Below are positions 6,519 through 13,702 of a stretch of 14,603 bases of DNA, one piece after another (position 1 is the stretch's first letter; every line of letters begins with the position of its first letter). A program made the position numbers and the translations under genes. The DNA is taken from positions 1 to 14,603 of the forward strand of contig CAYYJN010000054.1 in NCBI GenBank assembly GCA_964472275.1, read 5' to 3'. The notes beneath the pieces were generated by a model. It was not told the origin of the DNA. It was given only the letters and a program-made list of their open reading frames with translations, and made no database searches. Source of the DNA: JAFDVN01 sp964472275 (lineage in GTDB: Bacteria; Acidobacteriota; Holophagae; Holophagales; Holophagaceae).

Positions 6519-6615
6519 GGCTCTAGGCCTTTGGCTCTTGGCTTTTGCTTGCGCCGACCCATCGGGGTCAACGCATGTCTCGTCGAACAAAAGCCCAAAG
6601 CCGAGAGCCAAAAGT
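6519..6615. repeat. Heptad-repeat inverted element D (methyltransferase/DUF4149 spacer)
   Basis: Left arm 6519-6546 is GGCTCTA, GGCCTTT, GGCTCTT, GGCTTTT; right arm 6588-6615 is CAAAAGC, CCAAAGC, CGAGAGC, CAAAAGT. The arms are inverted copies: TTTGGCTCTTGGCTTT on the left pairs with AAAGCCGAGAGCCAAA on the right with a single mismatch. The roughly 40-nt loop holds a small GACC/GGTC hairpin (6557-6569). The element occupies most of the 150-bp gap after the methyltransferase stop. The architecture (four heptads, loop of 35-40 nt, four heptads) is the same as element B, but the unit sequence is different. Confidence 0.85.
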
Positions 6616-6622
6616 CCCGCCC

Positions 6623-7276
6623 TTACTTCTTGATCCCCAGCAGCAGCCCGTCGGGCGTGGGGATGCAGACGGTGTCGAAGGCCTTTTGAGCCTGCTGGTG
6701 GAAGCGGCGCATGGCGGCGGCTTCGGGCTCGTCTTCCAGTAGACGGCCGAAGTAGTAGGCGTTGTCGCCGAGGAGGAGGCCGCCGGGGCGCAGCACCATC
6801 GAGGCCCAGGTTTCGTAGCGGTCGTAATTGCCCTTGTCGGCGTCCACGAACACCGCGTCGAAGGGGCCGAGTTGCCCCAAGGCCGGCAGCGTGTCCAGCG
6901 CGGGGCCGACAATCACGGTCACCTTCGCCCCGAGGCCCGCGGCCTCGATGTTCGCCCGGGCGATGGCGGCGTGCTTCGGGTCGAACTCCAGGCTCCAGAG
7001 ATGCCCATCTTCCGGCAGCGCTTGCGCCATGCGGATCGCGGAATAGCCCGCGAGGGTTCCGAACTCCACCACCTTCTTCGCGCCGATCATCCGCAGCAGG
7101 ATCGTCAGCAGCTTGCCTTCGCCGATGCCCACCTGGATCGCGGGCATGGCGTTGAGGCCCGGGGCGAGGAAGGCGCGCTCCAGGCCGGCGTCATGGGCGG
7201 CGTGGAGCTGATCGAGCCAGTGGATGATCTCGGGCGTGGAGTAGCGCGCGCCCGTCCTGGAATCCGCGTCCGCCAT
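6623..7276 (-). CDS. SAM-dependent O-methyltransferase, CCoAOMT-like (Methyltransf_3)
   Basis: This 217-residue enzyme belongs to the class I, metal-dependent O-methyltransferases related to caffeoyl-CoA and catechol O-methyltransferases. The SAM-binding loop VVEFGTLAGYS spans residues 69-79, the acidic SLEFDPKH follows at 94-101, and the metal-binding motifs VFVDADKGNY (141-150, D144) and LLLGDNAYY (D170, N171) are both present. The methyl acceptor cannot be told from sequence; bacterial members methylate small catechols or related hydroxylated compounds. AGGAGGT lies at good distance upstream of the ATG at 7276. Only 21 bp separate it from the pseudopilin stop, so the two may be co-transcribed, though no functional tie is apparent. 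Proximity to hpd, which makes an aromatic product, is suggestive but not evidence of a shared pathway. Confidence 0.9.
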   Translation of the reverse strand: MADADSRTGARYSTPEIIHWLDQLHAAHDAGLERAFLAPGLNAMPAIQVGIGEGKLLTILLRMIGAKKVVEFGTLAGYSAIRMAQALPEDGHLWSLEFDPKHAAIARANIEAAGLGAKVTVIVGPALDTLPALGQLGPFDAVFVDADKGNYDRYETWASMVLRPGGLLLGDNAYYFGRLLEDEPEAAAMRRFHQQAQKAFDTVCIPTPDGLLLGIKK

Positions 7277-7297
7277 GCTGACCTCCTGAGGCGGCGT

Positions 7298-7699
7298 TCA
7301 CCACTCGTTGTAGGGGATGCCGTTCTCGCCCATGTCCGTGGAGCCGCTGCGGACATTGTAGACGCCGGTTTCGGCGTCCGGGTTGTCCGGGTCCGGCGCT
7401 TCAAACTCCAAGGCCCAGGTGTCCCGGGAATTGGTCATGGGGTCCACGGGGATCTCCCGCAGGTAGCCCAGGTCCTTCAAGGGTTGGAGGCTGCTGGGCA
7501 GCTTGCCGCGGTCGGCGCGGTATTGCTCCAGCGAATGGCGCATCTGGAAGAGGTCTTCCTTCAGCACGGATTCCCGCGCCAGCGTCGTCTTGTGCCGGTA
7601 GCCCGCCAGGCCGATGGTGGCCAGGATGGCGATGATGGTCATCACCACGAGCAGCTCCATCAGCGTGAAGCCGTGCTGGGTGCGGGTCCGGGAAGGCAT
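7298..7699 (-). CDS. GspG-like pseudopilin / type IV prepilin-like protein
   Basis: This 133-residue protein carries a classic class III prepilin signal: a short leader MPSRTRTQHG, cleavage after Gly10, and mature N-terminus FTLMELLVVMTIIAILATIGLAGY with glutamate at +5, which becomes both membrane anchor and assembly helix. The C-terminal half resembles the major pseudopilin GspG (VDPMTNSRDTWALEFE ... YNVRSGSTDMGENGIPYNEW), including the aspartate-rich, calcium-binding-type loop near the end. It would be processed by a PilD-type peptidase and polymerised into a secretion or pilus-like fibre. No other type II secretion or pilus gene is present in the window, so it is an orphan here. Upstream sequence shows only a weak Shine-Dalgarno. 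Confidence 0.9.
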   Translation of the reverse strand: MPSRTRTQHGFTLMELLVVMTIIAILATIGLAGYRHKTTLARESVLKEDLFQMRHSLEQYRADRGKLPSSLQPLKDLGYLREIPVDPMTNSRDTWALEFEAPDPDNPDAETGVYNVRSGSTDMGENGIPYNEW

Positions 7700-7726
7700 C
7701 TGACCACTTTACAGCGAGAAACCTGA

Positions 7727-7788
7727 AACCGCGAATGACGCGAAGGAACACGAATCGGGATTCGCGCACCTTCGCGTCATTCGCGGTT
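7727..7788. repeat. Perfect 20-bp inverted repeat with extended hairpin
   Basis: AACCGCGAATGACGCGAAGG (7727-7746) is exactly inverted at 7769-7788. The pairing can continue inward through three mismatches to CGAAT/ATTCG around a loop of about four bases near 7756-7759, giving a stem of about 30 bp. It lies in the 97-bp spacer after the hpd stop and before the pseudopilin, where it could end the hpd transcript, but no T-run follows. Sequences of this CGCGAATGACGCGAA type are, to my recollection, recurrent intergenic repeats in several environmental phyla. Confidence 0.85.
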
Positions 7789-7796
7789 GTGGGGCT

Positions 7797-8903
7797 TTAC
7801 AGAACGCCGCGCTTCTTCTGGTCGAGCTCGATGCTGTCGTAGAGCGCCTGGAAGTTGCCTTCGCCGAAACCCCTATTCCCGCGGCGCTGGATGATCTCGA
7901 AGAAGAGCGGGCCGATTTGATCCTCGGTGAAGATCTGGAGCAGGTAGCCGCTTTCGTCGCCGTCAATCTGGATGCCCAGCTCCTTCGCCATGACGAGATC
8001 CTCGCGCACGGCGTAGCCGCCCTTGGCGATGCGGCCCGGCAGCAGCTCGTAGTAGGTGTCCGGCACGCGCATGAACTTGAAGCCTTGGGCGTTGAGCGTG
8101 CGGAGCGTCGCCTCGATGTCGTTGGTGGTGAGGGCGATGTGCTGGATGCCCTGGCCCTTGTGCCGGTTCACATATTCCTGGACCTGGCTCTTCTCGTCGG
8201 TGGGCTCGTTGATGGGGATGATGACGCGGTTGTTGGCGCTCTGGACCACCTTGGAGTCCAGGCCCGTGCCCAGCGCGCCTCGGATGTGGAACTCGCGGGT
8301 GACGACGAAGCCGTAGACCTTCTCGTAGAAGGCGACGAGATCATCCATCTCCTTGGGACCGACATTGTTCGTGAGGTGGTCAATGCGCACGAGGCCCGGA
8401 TCGCAGGCGGCCGGAGCCGGGTCGCTGGCGAGGCCGGGCCAGAAGCCGGAGAGCTCGCCCTTGCGCTCGATCAGGTAGTTCCACACATCGCCGACGCCCT
8501 GGATGGCCGCGAAGCGCAGGGTGCCGTTTCCGAGCTGGTGCGTCTCGGGCTCCAGCACGACCTTCGCGCCGCGGGCGCGAGCCTCGACCATGGCCTTGTC
8601 CAGGTCCTCCACCTCGAAGTTCAGCGCGCAGGCGCCCTCGTCGTGGGCCTTGAAATAGCGACCGGCGGGATGGGTCGCGTCGCATTCGAAGATGAGGATG
8701 TCCATGCGCTGCTGCTTGAGGTGCACGCAGCGGCCACCCGGAACCGTGCCGCTCGCCACGCGGGCGAAGCCGAGGCGGCGGTAGAGGCCCTCCAGCTTCG
8801 CGATGGAGCCGGTGAGCTGGATGTGGTCAATGCGGATGAGGCCGAGGGGATTGGTGGCTTCCTTCTGCTCGACGGCGGTGAGGGCGAAACTGGGCGAGGC
8901 CAT
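7797..8903 (-). CDS. hpd: 4-hydroxyphenylpyruvate dioxygenase
   Basis: This 368-residue enzyme converts 4-hydroxyphenylpyruvate, from tyrosine, to homogentisate using Fe(II) and oxygen. It has the two tandem vicinal-oxygen-chelate domains of the family (about residues 20-155 and 168-350). The metal ligands are visible in the second: H176 (VRIDHLTN), H255 (QGIQHIALTTND) and E336 (FFEIIQRRGN). The C-terminal helix region GFGEGNFQALYDSIELDQKKRG also matches the family. No homogentisate dioxygenase or other tyrosine-degradation gene lies in the window, so the product could go to catabolism, pigment or quinone synthesis. GGAG at 8909-8912 supports the ATG at 8903. A CRP-like palindrome lies 42-57 bp upstream of the start, which fits a nutrient-responsive catabolic gene. 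Confidence 0.97.
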   Translation of the reverse strand: MASPSFALTAVEQKEATNPLGLIRIDHIQLTGSIAKLEGLYRRLGFARVASGTVPGGRCVHLKQQRMDILIFECDATHPAGRYFKAHDEGACALNFEVEDLDKAMVEARARGAKVVLEPETHQLGNGTLRFAAIQGVGDVWNYLIERKGELSGFWPGLASDPAPAACDPGLVRIDHLTNNVGPKEMDDLVAFYEKVYGFVVTREFHIRGALGTGLDSKVVQSANNRVIIPINEPTDEKSQVQEYVNRHKGQGIQHIALTTNDIEATLRTLNAQGFKFMRVPDTYYELLPGRIAKGGYAVREDLVMAKELGIQIDGDESGYLLQIFTEDQIGPLFFEIIQRRGNRGFGEGNFQALYDSIELDQKKRGVL

Positions 8904-8944
8904 GGCTGCTCCGGATCAGACCCTCCAGAATGCCGCTGGGGTTG

Positions 8945-8960
8945 CGTGATCCAGGTCACA
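8945..8960 (-). promoter_or_regulatory. CRP-family-like operator upstream of hpd
   Basis: On the minus strand this reads TGTGA-CCTGGA-TCACG, matching the CRP consensus TGTGA-N6-TCACA at nine of ten fixed positions. Its centre is about 50 bp before the hpd start codon. No strong -10/-35 pair could be assigned, so activation and repression cannot be told apart. Confidence 0.45.
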
Positions 8961-8998
8961 GGGCGGGGGTGGCCAAGGTGCCTAAGAGCGATGGAAGA

Positions 8999-9279
8999 TC
9001 ACCGCCAAGGCGCGGAGGGGGCGAGACACATCGTCGGCCAGGGCTGGGCACGAGGGGGCAGCGGCGCATCCACGCTTTTGGGCGTGGGGGCGCCGCTGCC
9101 GCCTCGTGCCACCTTCACGCGCAGCGCGAAGGCCGCCGCTTTGCGGCGGGCTCTGGCTCGGTGGGTCGGCGTTCCTCTGCGCCTCCGTGACTCCGTGGTT
9201 CAGTTTCCTTCGTAGTCTTCGCGACCTTCGTGCCTTCGGGGTGAGGCCTTTCTCCGTGTCCTCCGCGCCTCGGCGGTGA
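8999..9279. mobile_element. MITE-like element with 19-bp terminal inverted repeats
   Basis: TCACCGCCAAGGCGCGGAG (8999-9017) is inverted as CTCCGCGCCTCGGCGGTGA (9261-9279) with one mismatch in 19. The 243 bp between hold a 64-nt stem-loop (9047-9110), a second imperfect hairpin (9112-9132), a CCGCCGC-TTT-GCGGCGG hairpin (9133-9149), and a series of CTCCG/CTTCG cores spaced 8-9 bp (about 9179-9238). No open frame of credible composition is present, so this is non-coding and non-autonomous. No target-site duplication was evident at its edges, so mobility is an inference. Confidence 0.6.
9047..9110. repeat. Very stable 64-nt stem-loop
   Basis: GGCACGAGG (9047-9055) pairs with CCTCGTGCC (9102-9110). 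After one G-G mismatch, GGCAGCGGCGC (9057-9067) pairs with GCGCCGCTGCC (9090-9100), and an inner CCACGC/GCGTGG stem closes a TTTTGG loop. In total about 26 base pairs, with only one to two mismatches. It lies inside the MITE-like element between hpd and infB. Confidence 0.85.
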
Positions 9280-9280
9280 A

Positions 9281-9310
9281 CAAAAGAAGGGGCCGCGCGC
9301 GCGGCCCCTT
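9281..9310 (-). terminator. Intrinsic terminator of the rimP-nusA-infB operon
   Basis: A perfect 20-bp palindrome GGGGCCGCGC/GCGCGGCCCC (9289-9308), extended by AA/TT, is followed on the minus strand by TTCTTTTG. It begins about 20 bp after the infB stop codon. This is a textbook rho-independent terminator for the leftward operon; the plus-strand reading has TTTT after the stem and could also stop rightward transcription. Confidence 0.9.
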
Positions 9311-9329
9311 TTCGTGATCCACCTCGGGT

Positions 9330-12323
9330 TCAGAGTGTGGTCTGGGCAACCTTCTCGGTGGTGTAGAACTCCATGAGATCGCCTTCCTTCAGGCCATCGA
9401 AGCCTTCGATGCTGATGCCGCACTCGAAGCCGTTCTTCACTTCGTTCACATCGTCCTTGAAGCGCTTGAGGCTGGACAGGGCGCCTTCGAAGATCTGATC
9501 CTCGCCGCGCTTCACGCGCACCTTGGAGGCGCGCTTCACGAAGCCGTCCGTCACGCGGGAGCCCGCGATCACGGTCTTGCCGACCTTGAAGAGCTGGAGC
9601 ACTTCGGCGCGGCCCTGGTAGGACTCGCGCTCCACCAGGTCGAGCTTGCCGATCATGGACTGCTCGATCTCCTCCGTCACCTTGTAAATGATGTCGTGGA
9701 AGCGGATCTCCACGCCCTCTTCCTGGGCGAGATCCTCGGCCTTGCGCTCGGCCTTGGTGTGGAAGGCGATGACGATGGCCTTGGAGGCCTCCGCCAGCAG
9801 CACATCGTTCTCGGTGACGGTGCCGGCGGCCGCGTGGATGATGCGGACGCGGATCTTCTCGGTGCTGAGCTTCTCCAGCGAGCCGACGAGGGATTCCACC
9901 GAGCCCTGGGTGTCCGCCTTGATGATGAGCGGCAGCTCCTTCATCTGGCCGTCCTTGATGGTGCCGAAGATGTTCTCCAGCGTGACGCGCTGGCGGGCGA
10001 GCGCGGCGGCCTTGGCCTTCTCCTGGCGGAACTGGGCGATGGTGCGGGCCTTGCCTTCGTTCTCGACGACCTGGAAGTTGTCGCCGCTGCCGGGCACATC
10101 CTCGAAGCCGAGGATCTGCACGGCGGTGGAGGGCCCGGCCTCGTCCACGCGCGCGCCGCGATCGTCGAACATGGCGCGGACGCGGCCCATGGTGGCGCCG
10201 GCCACGAAGATGTCGCCCTGGCGGAGCGTACCCTGCTGGACGAGGACGGTGGCGACGGCGCCGCGGCCCTTGTCGAGACGGGCCTCGATGATGGAACCGG
10301 CGGCGGGCGCGTCGTGGACGGCCTTCAGGTCCTTCATGTCGGCGACGAGGAGCAGCGTTTCGAGCAGCTCATCCAGGCCCTGCTTGGTCTTGGCGCTCAC
10401 GGGCACGGCGGGCACATCGCCGCCGTAGGCCTCGGTCTGGACGCTGTGCTGGAGCAGGCCCTGCTGGACCTTGTCCGGGTTCGCGCCGGGCTTGTCCATC
10501 TTGTTGATGGCGACGACGAGGGGCGTGTCGCCGGCCTTGGCGTGGGCGATGGACTCCACCGTCTGGGGCATGACGCCGTCATCGGCCGCCACGACGAGCA
10601 CGGCGATGTCGGCCACCTTGGCGCCGCGGGCGCGCATCTTGGTGAAGGCTTCGTGGCCCGGCGTGTCGAGGAAGACGACCTGGCGCATCTCGCCGGTGTT
10701 CGGATCTTTCACATCCACATGGAAGGCGCCGATGTGCTGGGTGATGCCGCCCGCCTCGCCCGCCGCGACCTTGGCGGAGCGGATGGCGTCGAGCAGCGAG
10801 GTCTTGCCGTGGTCCACATGGCCCATGATCGTGACGACGGGCGAGCGGGGCAGCTTCTCGCCCTGCACATCCGTGCCTTCCTCGGCGGTCATCTGCGCGT
10901 CTTCCTCGAAGGAGACGATGTCGGCGAGGTAGCCGAATTCCCGGGCGATCTCTTTGGCCAGCTCGGTGTCGAGGGGCTGGTTGATGGTCGCGAAGATGCC
11001 GCGGTGGAGGAGCTTCGCCACCACATCCTTGGCGGGGCGGTTGCACTTCTCGGCGAGCTCCTTCACGGTCACGCCTTCGGACAGCATGACGATGCCGATC
11101 TCGTCCTCGACGAACTCGGTGGCGATGACCTGCGCGCGGCTGCGCGGCTGGCGCATCTTGAGGTCGAGCTCTTCCTGCTCGGTGCGCTCGTGCTTGCCCT
11201 TCTTCTTGCCGCCCACGGAACGGGCCGGGCCCTTGCCGGAGCCGATGGGCGCCGCGCCGGGCGCGCCACCGCCGCCGGGGCCCCCGAAGCCGCCGGGACG
11301 CGGCCCACCAGGGCCACGGCCGGGACCGCCGGGACGAGGACCGCCCGGACCGCGACCGGGTCCACCGGGACCGCGGCCAGGGCCGCCCGGACCACGGCCG
11401 GGACCGCCGAAGCCGGGGCGTCCGCCCGGGCCGCCGGGACGGCTGCCGCCCGCGGGGCGGGGTTGCGGAAGCTGGATGTAGCGCGCGGGGCCGTCCTCGC
11501 GGCGGGGCGGAGGCGGCGTGTCGCTGATGCTGATCTTGGAGAAGCCCTGCTCGCTGCGGAGCTGGTTGGGATTGGTGAGGGACGCGTAGCGCTGGCTGGT
11601 GACGGGCGGCGCCTTGGGCTCGTGCTTCACTTCGCCGCGGCTGGTGTTGGCGGCCATGGGCAGCACGGCGCGCTCGCGGGGCTTGTCGCCGGAGCGGGAC
11701 ACCGCGGGTTGGCCGGGGCGCTGGAGCACGGGCCGCGCGCCCGCTTCGGGCTTGGGTCCGCCGGACTGGGGGTTCGCGCCGCGAGGCGGTGGGGCCTGAG
11801 GCAGTTGGATGTAGCGAGCTGGCTTGTCTTCCTTGGGCGGCGCGGCCGGGGCCTGGGCCGAGACGCGCAGGCGGCTGAAGCCGGGGCCGGACTCGGCGGC
11901 GGGCGGAGGCGCCAGCTTGGCGGCGGGCAGATCGGCCTTGGGGGCTTCCACCTTCGGGGCTTCAGCCTTCGGCGCGGCGGGAGCTTCGGCCTGGGACGCG
12001 GGATGGGCCTCCGCCTTCCGCAGCAGCACGGGCGCGGGCTTTTCCGGTTCGGCCTTGGGAGGCTCCGGCGCGGGAGGCGCGGCGTGGGCCTTTTCCAGCT
12101 TCGGTCCCTTGGTCACCTTGATGGCGGGCGCGGGGGTCTTGGCGGGAGCCGCCTTGGCCGGAGCGGCGGTCTTGCCGCCGAGGGCGCGGCGCACCTGCGC
12201 GATCTGGTCCTCATCCAGGCTGGAGCTGTGGCTCTTGCCGGACAGCCCGAGGCGCTTCTCGACGACATCCAGGATGTCGTTGTTGCCTACCCCGAGTTCC
12301 TTGGCGAGTTGGTTGATGCGCAT
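9330..12323 (-). CDS. infB: Translation initiation factor IF-2
   Basis: IF-2 brings initiator tRNA to the 30S subunit and promotes subunit joining by hydrolysing GTP. This 997-residue form has an N-terminal IF2_N helix domain (residues 1-50, MRINQLAKELGVGNNDILDVV), a very long disordered Ala/Pro- then Gly/Pro/Arg-rich linker (about 51-375), a second IF2_N-type domain (about 380-475), and the G domain: G1 GHVDHGKT (501-508), switch GGITQHIG, G3 DTPGH, G4 NKMD (607-610), G5 SAK. Domains II, III and IV follow, ending EGFDGLKEGDLMEFYTTEKV. The linker holds two copies of an F-S-(R/K)-(L/I)...PARYIQLPQ segment and a tandem GPGGPGRG run. It is the last gene of the rimP-nusA-infB operon, 52 bp after nusA with no ylxR gene between, and is closed by a strong terminator. 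Confidence 0.98.
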   Translation of the reverse strand: MRINQLAKELGVGNNDILDVVEKRLGLSGKSHSSSLDEDQIAQVRRALGGKTAAPAKAAPAKTPAPAIKVTKGPKLEKAHAAPPAPEPPKAEPEKPAPVLLRKAEAHPASQAEAPAAPKAEAPKVEAPKADLPAAKLAPPPAAESGPGFSRLRVSAQAPAAPPKEDKPARYIQLPQAPPPRGANPQSGGPKPEAGARPVLQRPGQPAVSRSGDKPRERAVLPMAANTSRGEVKHEPKAPPVTSQRYASLTNPNQLRSEQGFSKISISDTPPPPRREDGPARYIQLPQPRPAGGSRPGGPGGRPGFGGPGRGPGGPGRGPGGPGRGPGGPRPGGPGRGPGGPRPGGFGGPGGGGAPGAAPIGSGKGPARSVGGKKKGKHERTEQEELDLKMRQPRSRAQVIATEFVEDEIGIVMLSEGVTVKELAEKCNRPAKDVVAKLLHRGIFATINQPLDTELAKEIAREFGYLADIVSFEEDAQMTAEEGTDVQGEKLPRSPVVTIMGHVDHGKTSLLDAIRSAKVAAGEAGGITQHIGAFHVDVKDPNTGEMRQVVFLDTPGHEAFTKMRARGAKVADIAVLVVAADDGVMPQTVESIAHAKAGDTPLVVAINKMDKPGANPDKVQQGLLQHSVQTEAYGGDVPAVPVSAKTKQGLDELLETLLLVADMKDLKAVHDAPAAGSIIEARLDKGRGAVATVLVQQGTLRQGDIFVAGATMGRVRAMFDDRGARVDEAGPSTAVQILGFEDVPGSGDNFQVVENEGKARTIAQFRQEKAKAAALARQRVTLENIFGTIKDGQMKELPLIIKADTQGSVESLVGSLEKLSTEKIRVRIIHAAAGTVTENDVLLAEASKAIVIAFHTKAERKAEDLAQEEGVEIRFHDIIYKVTEEIEQSMIGKLDLVERESYQGRAEVLQLFKVGKTVIAGSRVTDGFVKRASKVRVKRGEDQIFEGALSSLKRFKDDVNEVKNGFECGISIEGFDGLKEGDLMEFYTTEKVAQTTL
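11262..11460 (-). repeat. GC-rich tandem coding repeat in the infB linker
   Basis: A low-complexity run of GGNCC/CCNGG triplet repeats encodes roughly 65 residues of GRGPGGP, RPGGPGG and related units in the disordered linker of IF-2. Internal near-identical units make it a likely hot spot for length variation by replication slippage. The plus-strand frames through here are open only because of the extreme composition. Confidence 0.8.
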
Positions 12324-12375
12324 CAGGTGAGTGTCCTCGTGTGGGTGCGGTGGGAGCGTCCGGGGAAAGGGTGGA

Positions 12376-13701
12376 TCAGTCCCCGAAGTGGGCGTGCACC
12401 GCGTCCATGAGCCGGAAGGCCAAATCCTGGTCCAGACCTTCGACCTGGAGGAGCTGCTCGGCCGTCACAGTGTAGAGCGATTTGGCGGAGCCGTAGCCCG
12501 CATCCGCCAGCTTCCCGGCGATCTCGGGCGTCAGGCCCTCCAGGGCGCCGATCTCATCCAGGAGGGTGGAGGCGGGGGCGGCCTCCGTCGCGGGCGCGGC
12601 TTCGGAGCCCGCGCCGAGGGCGGCGCCCAGCGCGACTTCGTTCTCTTTGCGCTTGTCCGCTTCGGAGCGCACATCAATGTTCCAGCCGGTGAGCTTGGCG
12701 GCGAGGCGCACATTCTGGCCGCGCTTGCCGATGGCGATGGAGAGCTGCTCGTCGTCCACGACCACTTCCACGCGGCGGTTGTCCGCGTCCACGATGGACA
12801 CGCGCAGCGCTTTGGCGGGGTTCAGCGCGTTGGCGATGAAGCGAAGCGGGTCGGCGTCGTAGCGCACGATGTCAATCTTCTCGTTCTTCAGCTCGCGGAT
12901 GATGGCCTGGACGCGGCTGCCCTTCAGGCCCACGCAGGCGCCCACGGGGTCCACATCCGGGTCCACGCTCTGCACGGCCACCTTGGCGCGGTCGCCGGCC
13001 TCGCGCACGCAGTTCTGGATGACGACGGTGCCGTCGTGGATCTCGGGCACTTCGTTCTCGAAGAGCTTGATGAGGAGCCTCGGGTCCGTGCGGCTCACCT
13101 GCACTTGAGCGTCCTTGGCGGAGCGGTCCACGCTGACGATGACGACCTTCACGCGCTGGCCCTTGTCGAAGCGGTCGCCGCGCAGCGCCTCGTTGCGGCG
13201 CAGCATGGCCTCCACCCGGTCAATCTCCAGGATGATGGCGGACTTCTCGAAGCGCTTGACCTCGGCCACGACCACTTCGCCGATGCGGTCCACGAACTCG
13301 GTGTAGACGCGCTCGCGCTCGGCCTCGCGCACCTTCTGCACGAGCACCTGCTTGGCGGCCTGGGCGGCGATGCGGCCCAGGTGGGAAGTGTCCTGGGGCA
13401 GCCACAGCGTGTCGCCCTCGGCGGCGTCCGGGTTCAGGGCGCGGGCGTCCTCGAGGCTGATCTCGAAGTCCTCCTCCTCCATCTCGGCCACGACCTGCTT
13501 GAGGGCGTAGACATGGAACTCGCCGGTCTCGCGGTCCATCTGGGCGACGAAGTTGCCGTAGAAATCCATGGCGTTGAAATACTTCTCGGCGGCCTTCGCG
13601 AGGGCCTCTTCCACGGCCTGGAAGACCTCTTCCTCGCCGATGCCCTTTTCGGCCGCGATCATCTTCACGCTTTCGAAGAAGTTGCTCGTCACGATCGCCA
13701 T
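12376..13701 (-). CDS. nusA: Transcription termination/antitermination factor NusA
   Basis: NusA binds RNA polymerase and RNA to tune pausing, termination and antitermination. The 441-residue protein has the standard order: N-terminal polymerase-binding domain (about 1-125), S1 domain (about 130-200, RVYTEFVDRIGEVVVAEVKR), KH1 (including GACVGLKGSRVQAIIREL) and KH2 (SIAIGKRGQNVRLAAKLTGWNIDV), then a linker and one C-terminal helix-hairpin-helix-type acidic domain (about 385-441, LEGLTPEIAGKLADAGYGSAKSLYTVTAEQLLQVEG). The presence of one such C-terminal repeat makes it longer than minimal forms but shorter than the two-repeat E. coli type. The ATG at 13701 lies one base after the rimP TGA, implying coupling. 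An operon leader with a terminator-like hairpin upstream of rimP fits the known pattern of NusA feedback on its own operon. Confidence 0.97.
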   Translation of the reverse strand: MAIVTSNFFESVKMIAAEKGIGEEEVFQAVEEALAKAAEKYFNAMDFYGNFVAQMDRETGEFHVYALKQVVAEMEEEDFEISLEDARALNPDAAEGDTLWLPQDTSHLGRIAAQAAKQVLVQKVREAERERVYTEFVDRIGEVVVAEVKRFEKSAIILEIDRVEAMLRRNEALRGDRFDKGQRVKVVIVSVDRSAKDAQVQVSRTDPRLLIKLFENEVPEIHDGTVVIQNCVREAGDRAKVAVQSVDPDVDPVGACVGLKGSRVQAIIRELKNEKIDIVRYDADPLRFIANALNPAKALRVSIVDADNRRVEVVVDDEQLSIAIGKRGQNVRLAAKLTGWNIDVRSEADKRKENEVALGAALGAGSEAAPATEAAPASTLLDEIGALEGLTPEIAGKLADAGYGSAKSLYTVTAEQLLQVEGLDQDLAFRLMDAVHAHFGD

Positions 13702-13702
13702 G

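Noticed and set aside
7797..7800. Frameshift suspected at the hpd 3' end
   Set aside because: The protein reaches the expected family C-terminus with all three metal ligands, so no frameshift is needed.
8930..9215. Small plus-strand frames in the hpd-infB spacer
   Set aside because: They read through nested hairpins and repeats, have Arg/Gly/Ala-biased composition and no Shine-Dalgarno.
9696..12410. Very long plus-strand open frame (about 900 codons) opposite infB
   Set aside because: It is the antisense of a high-GC gene with clear IF-2 domains; its composition is repetitive Gly/Leu/Arg/Ala/Asp with no family motif, and no promoter or Shine-Dalgarno supports it.
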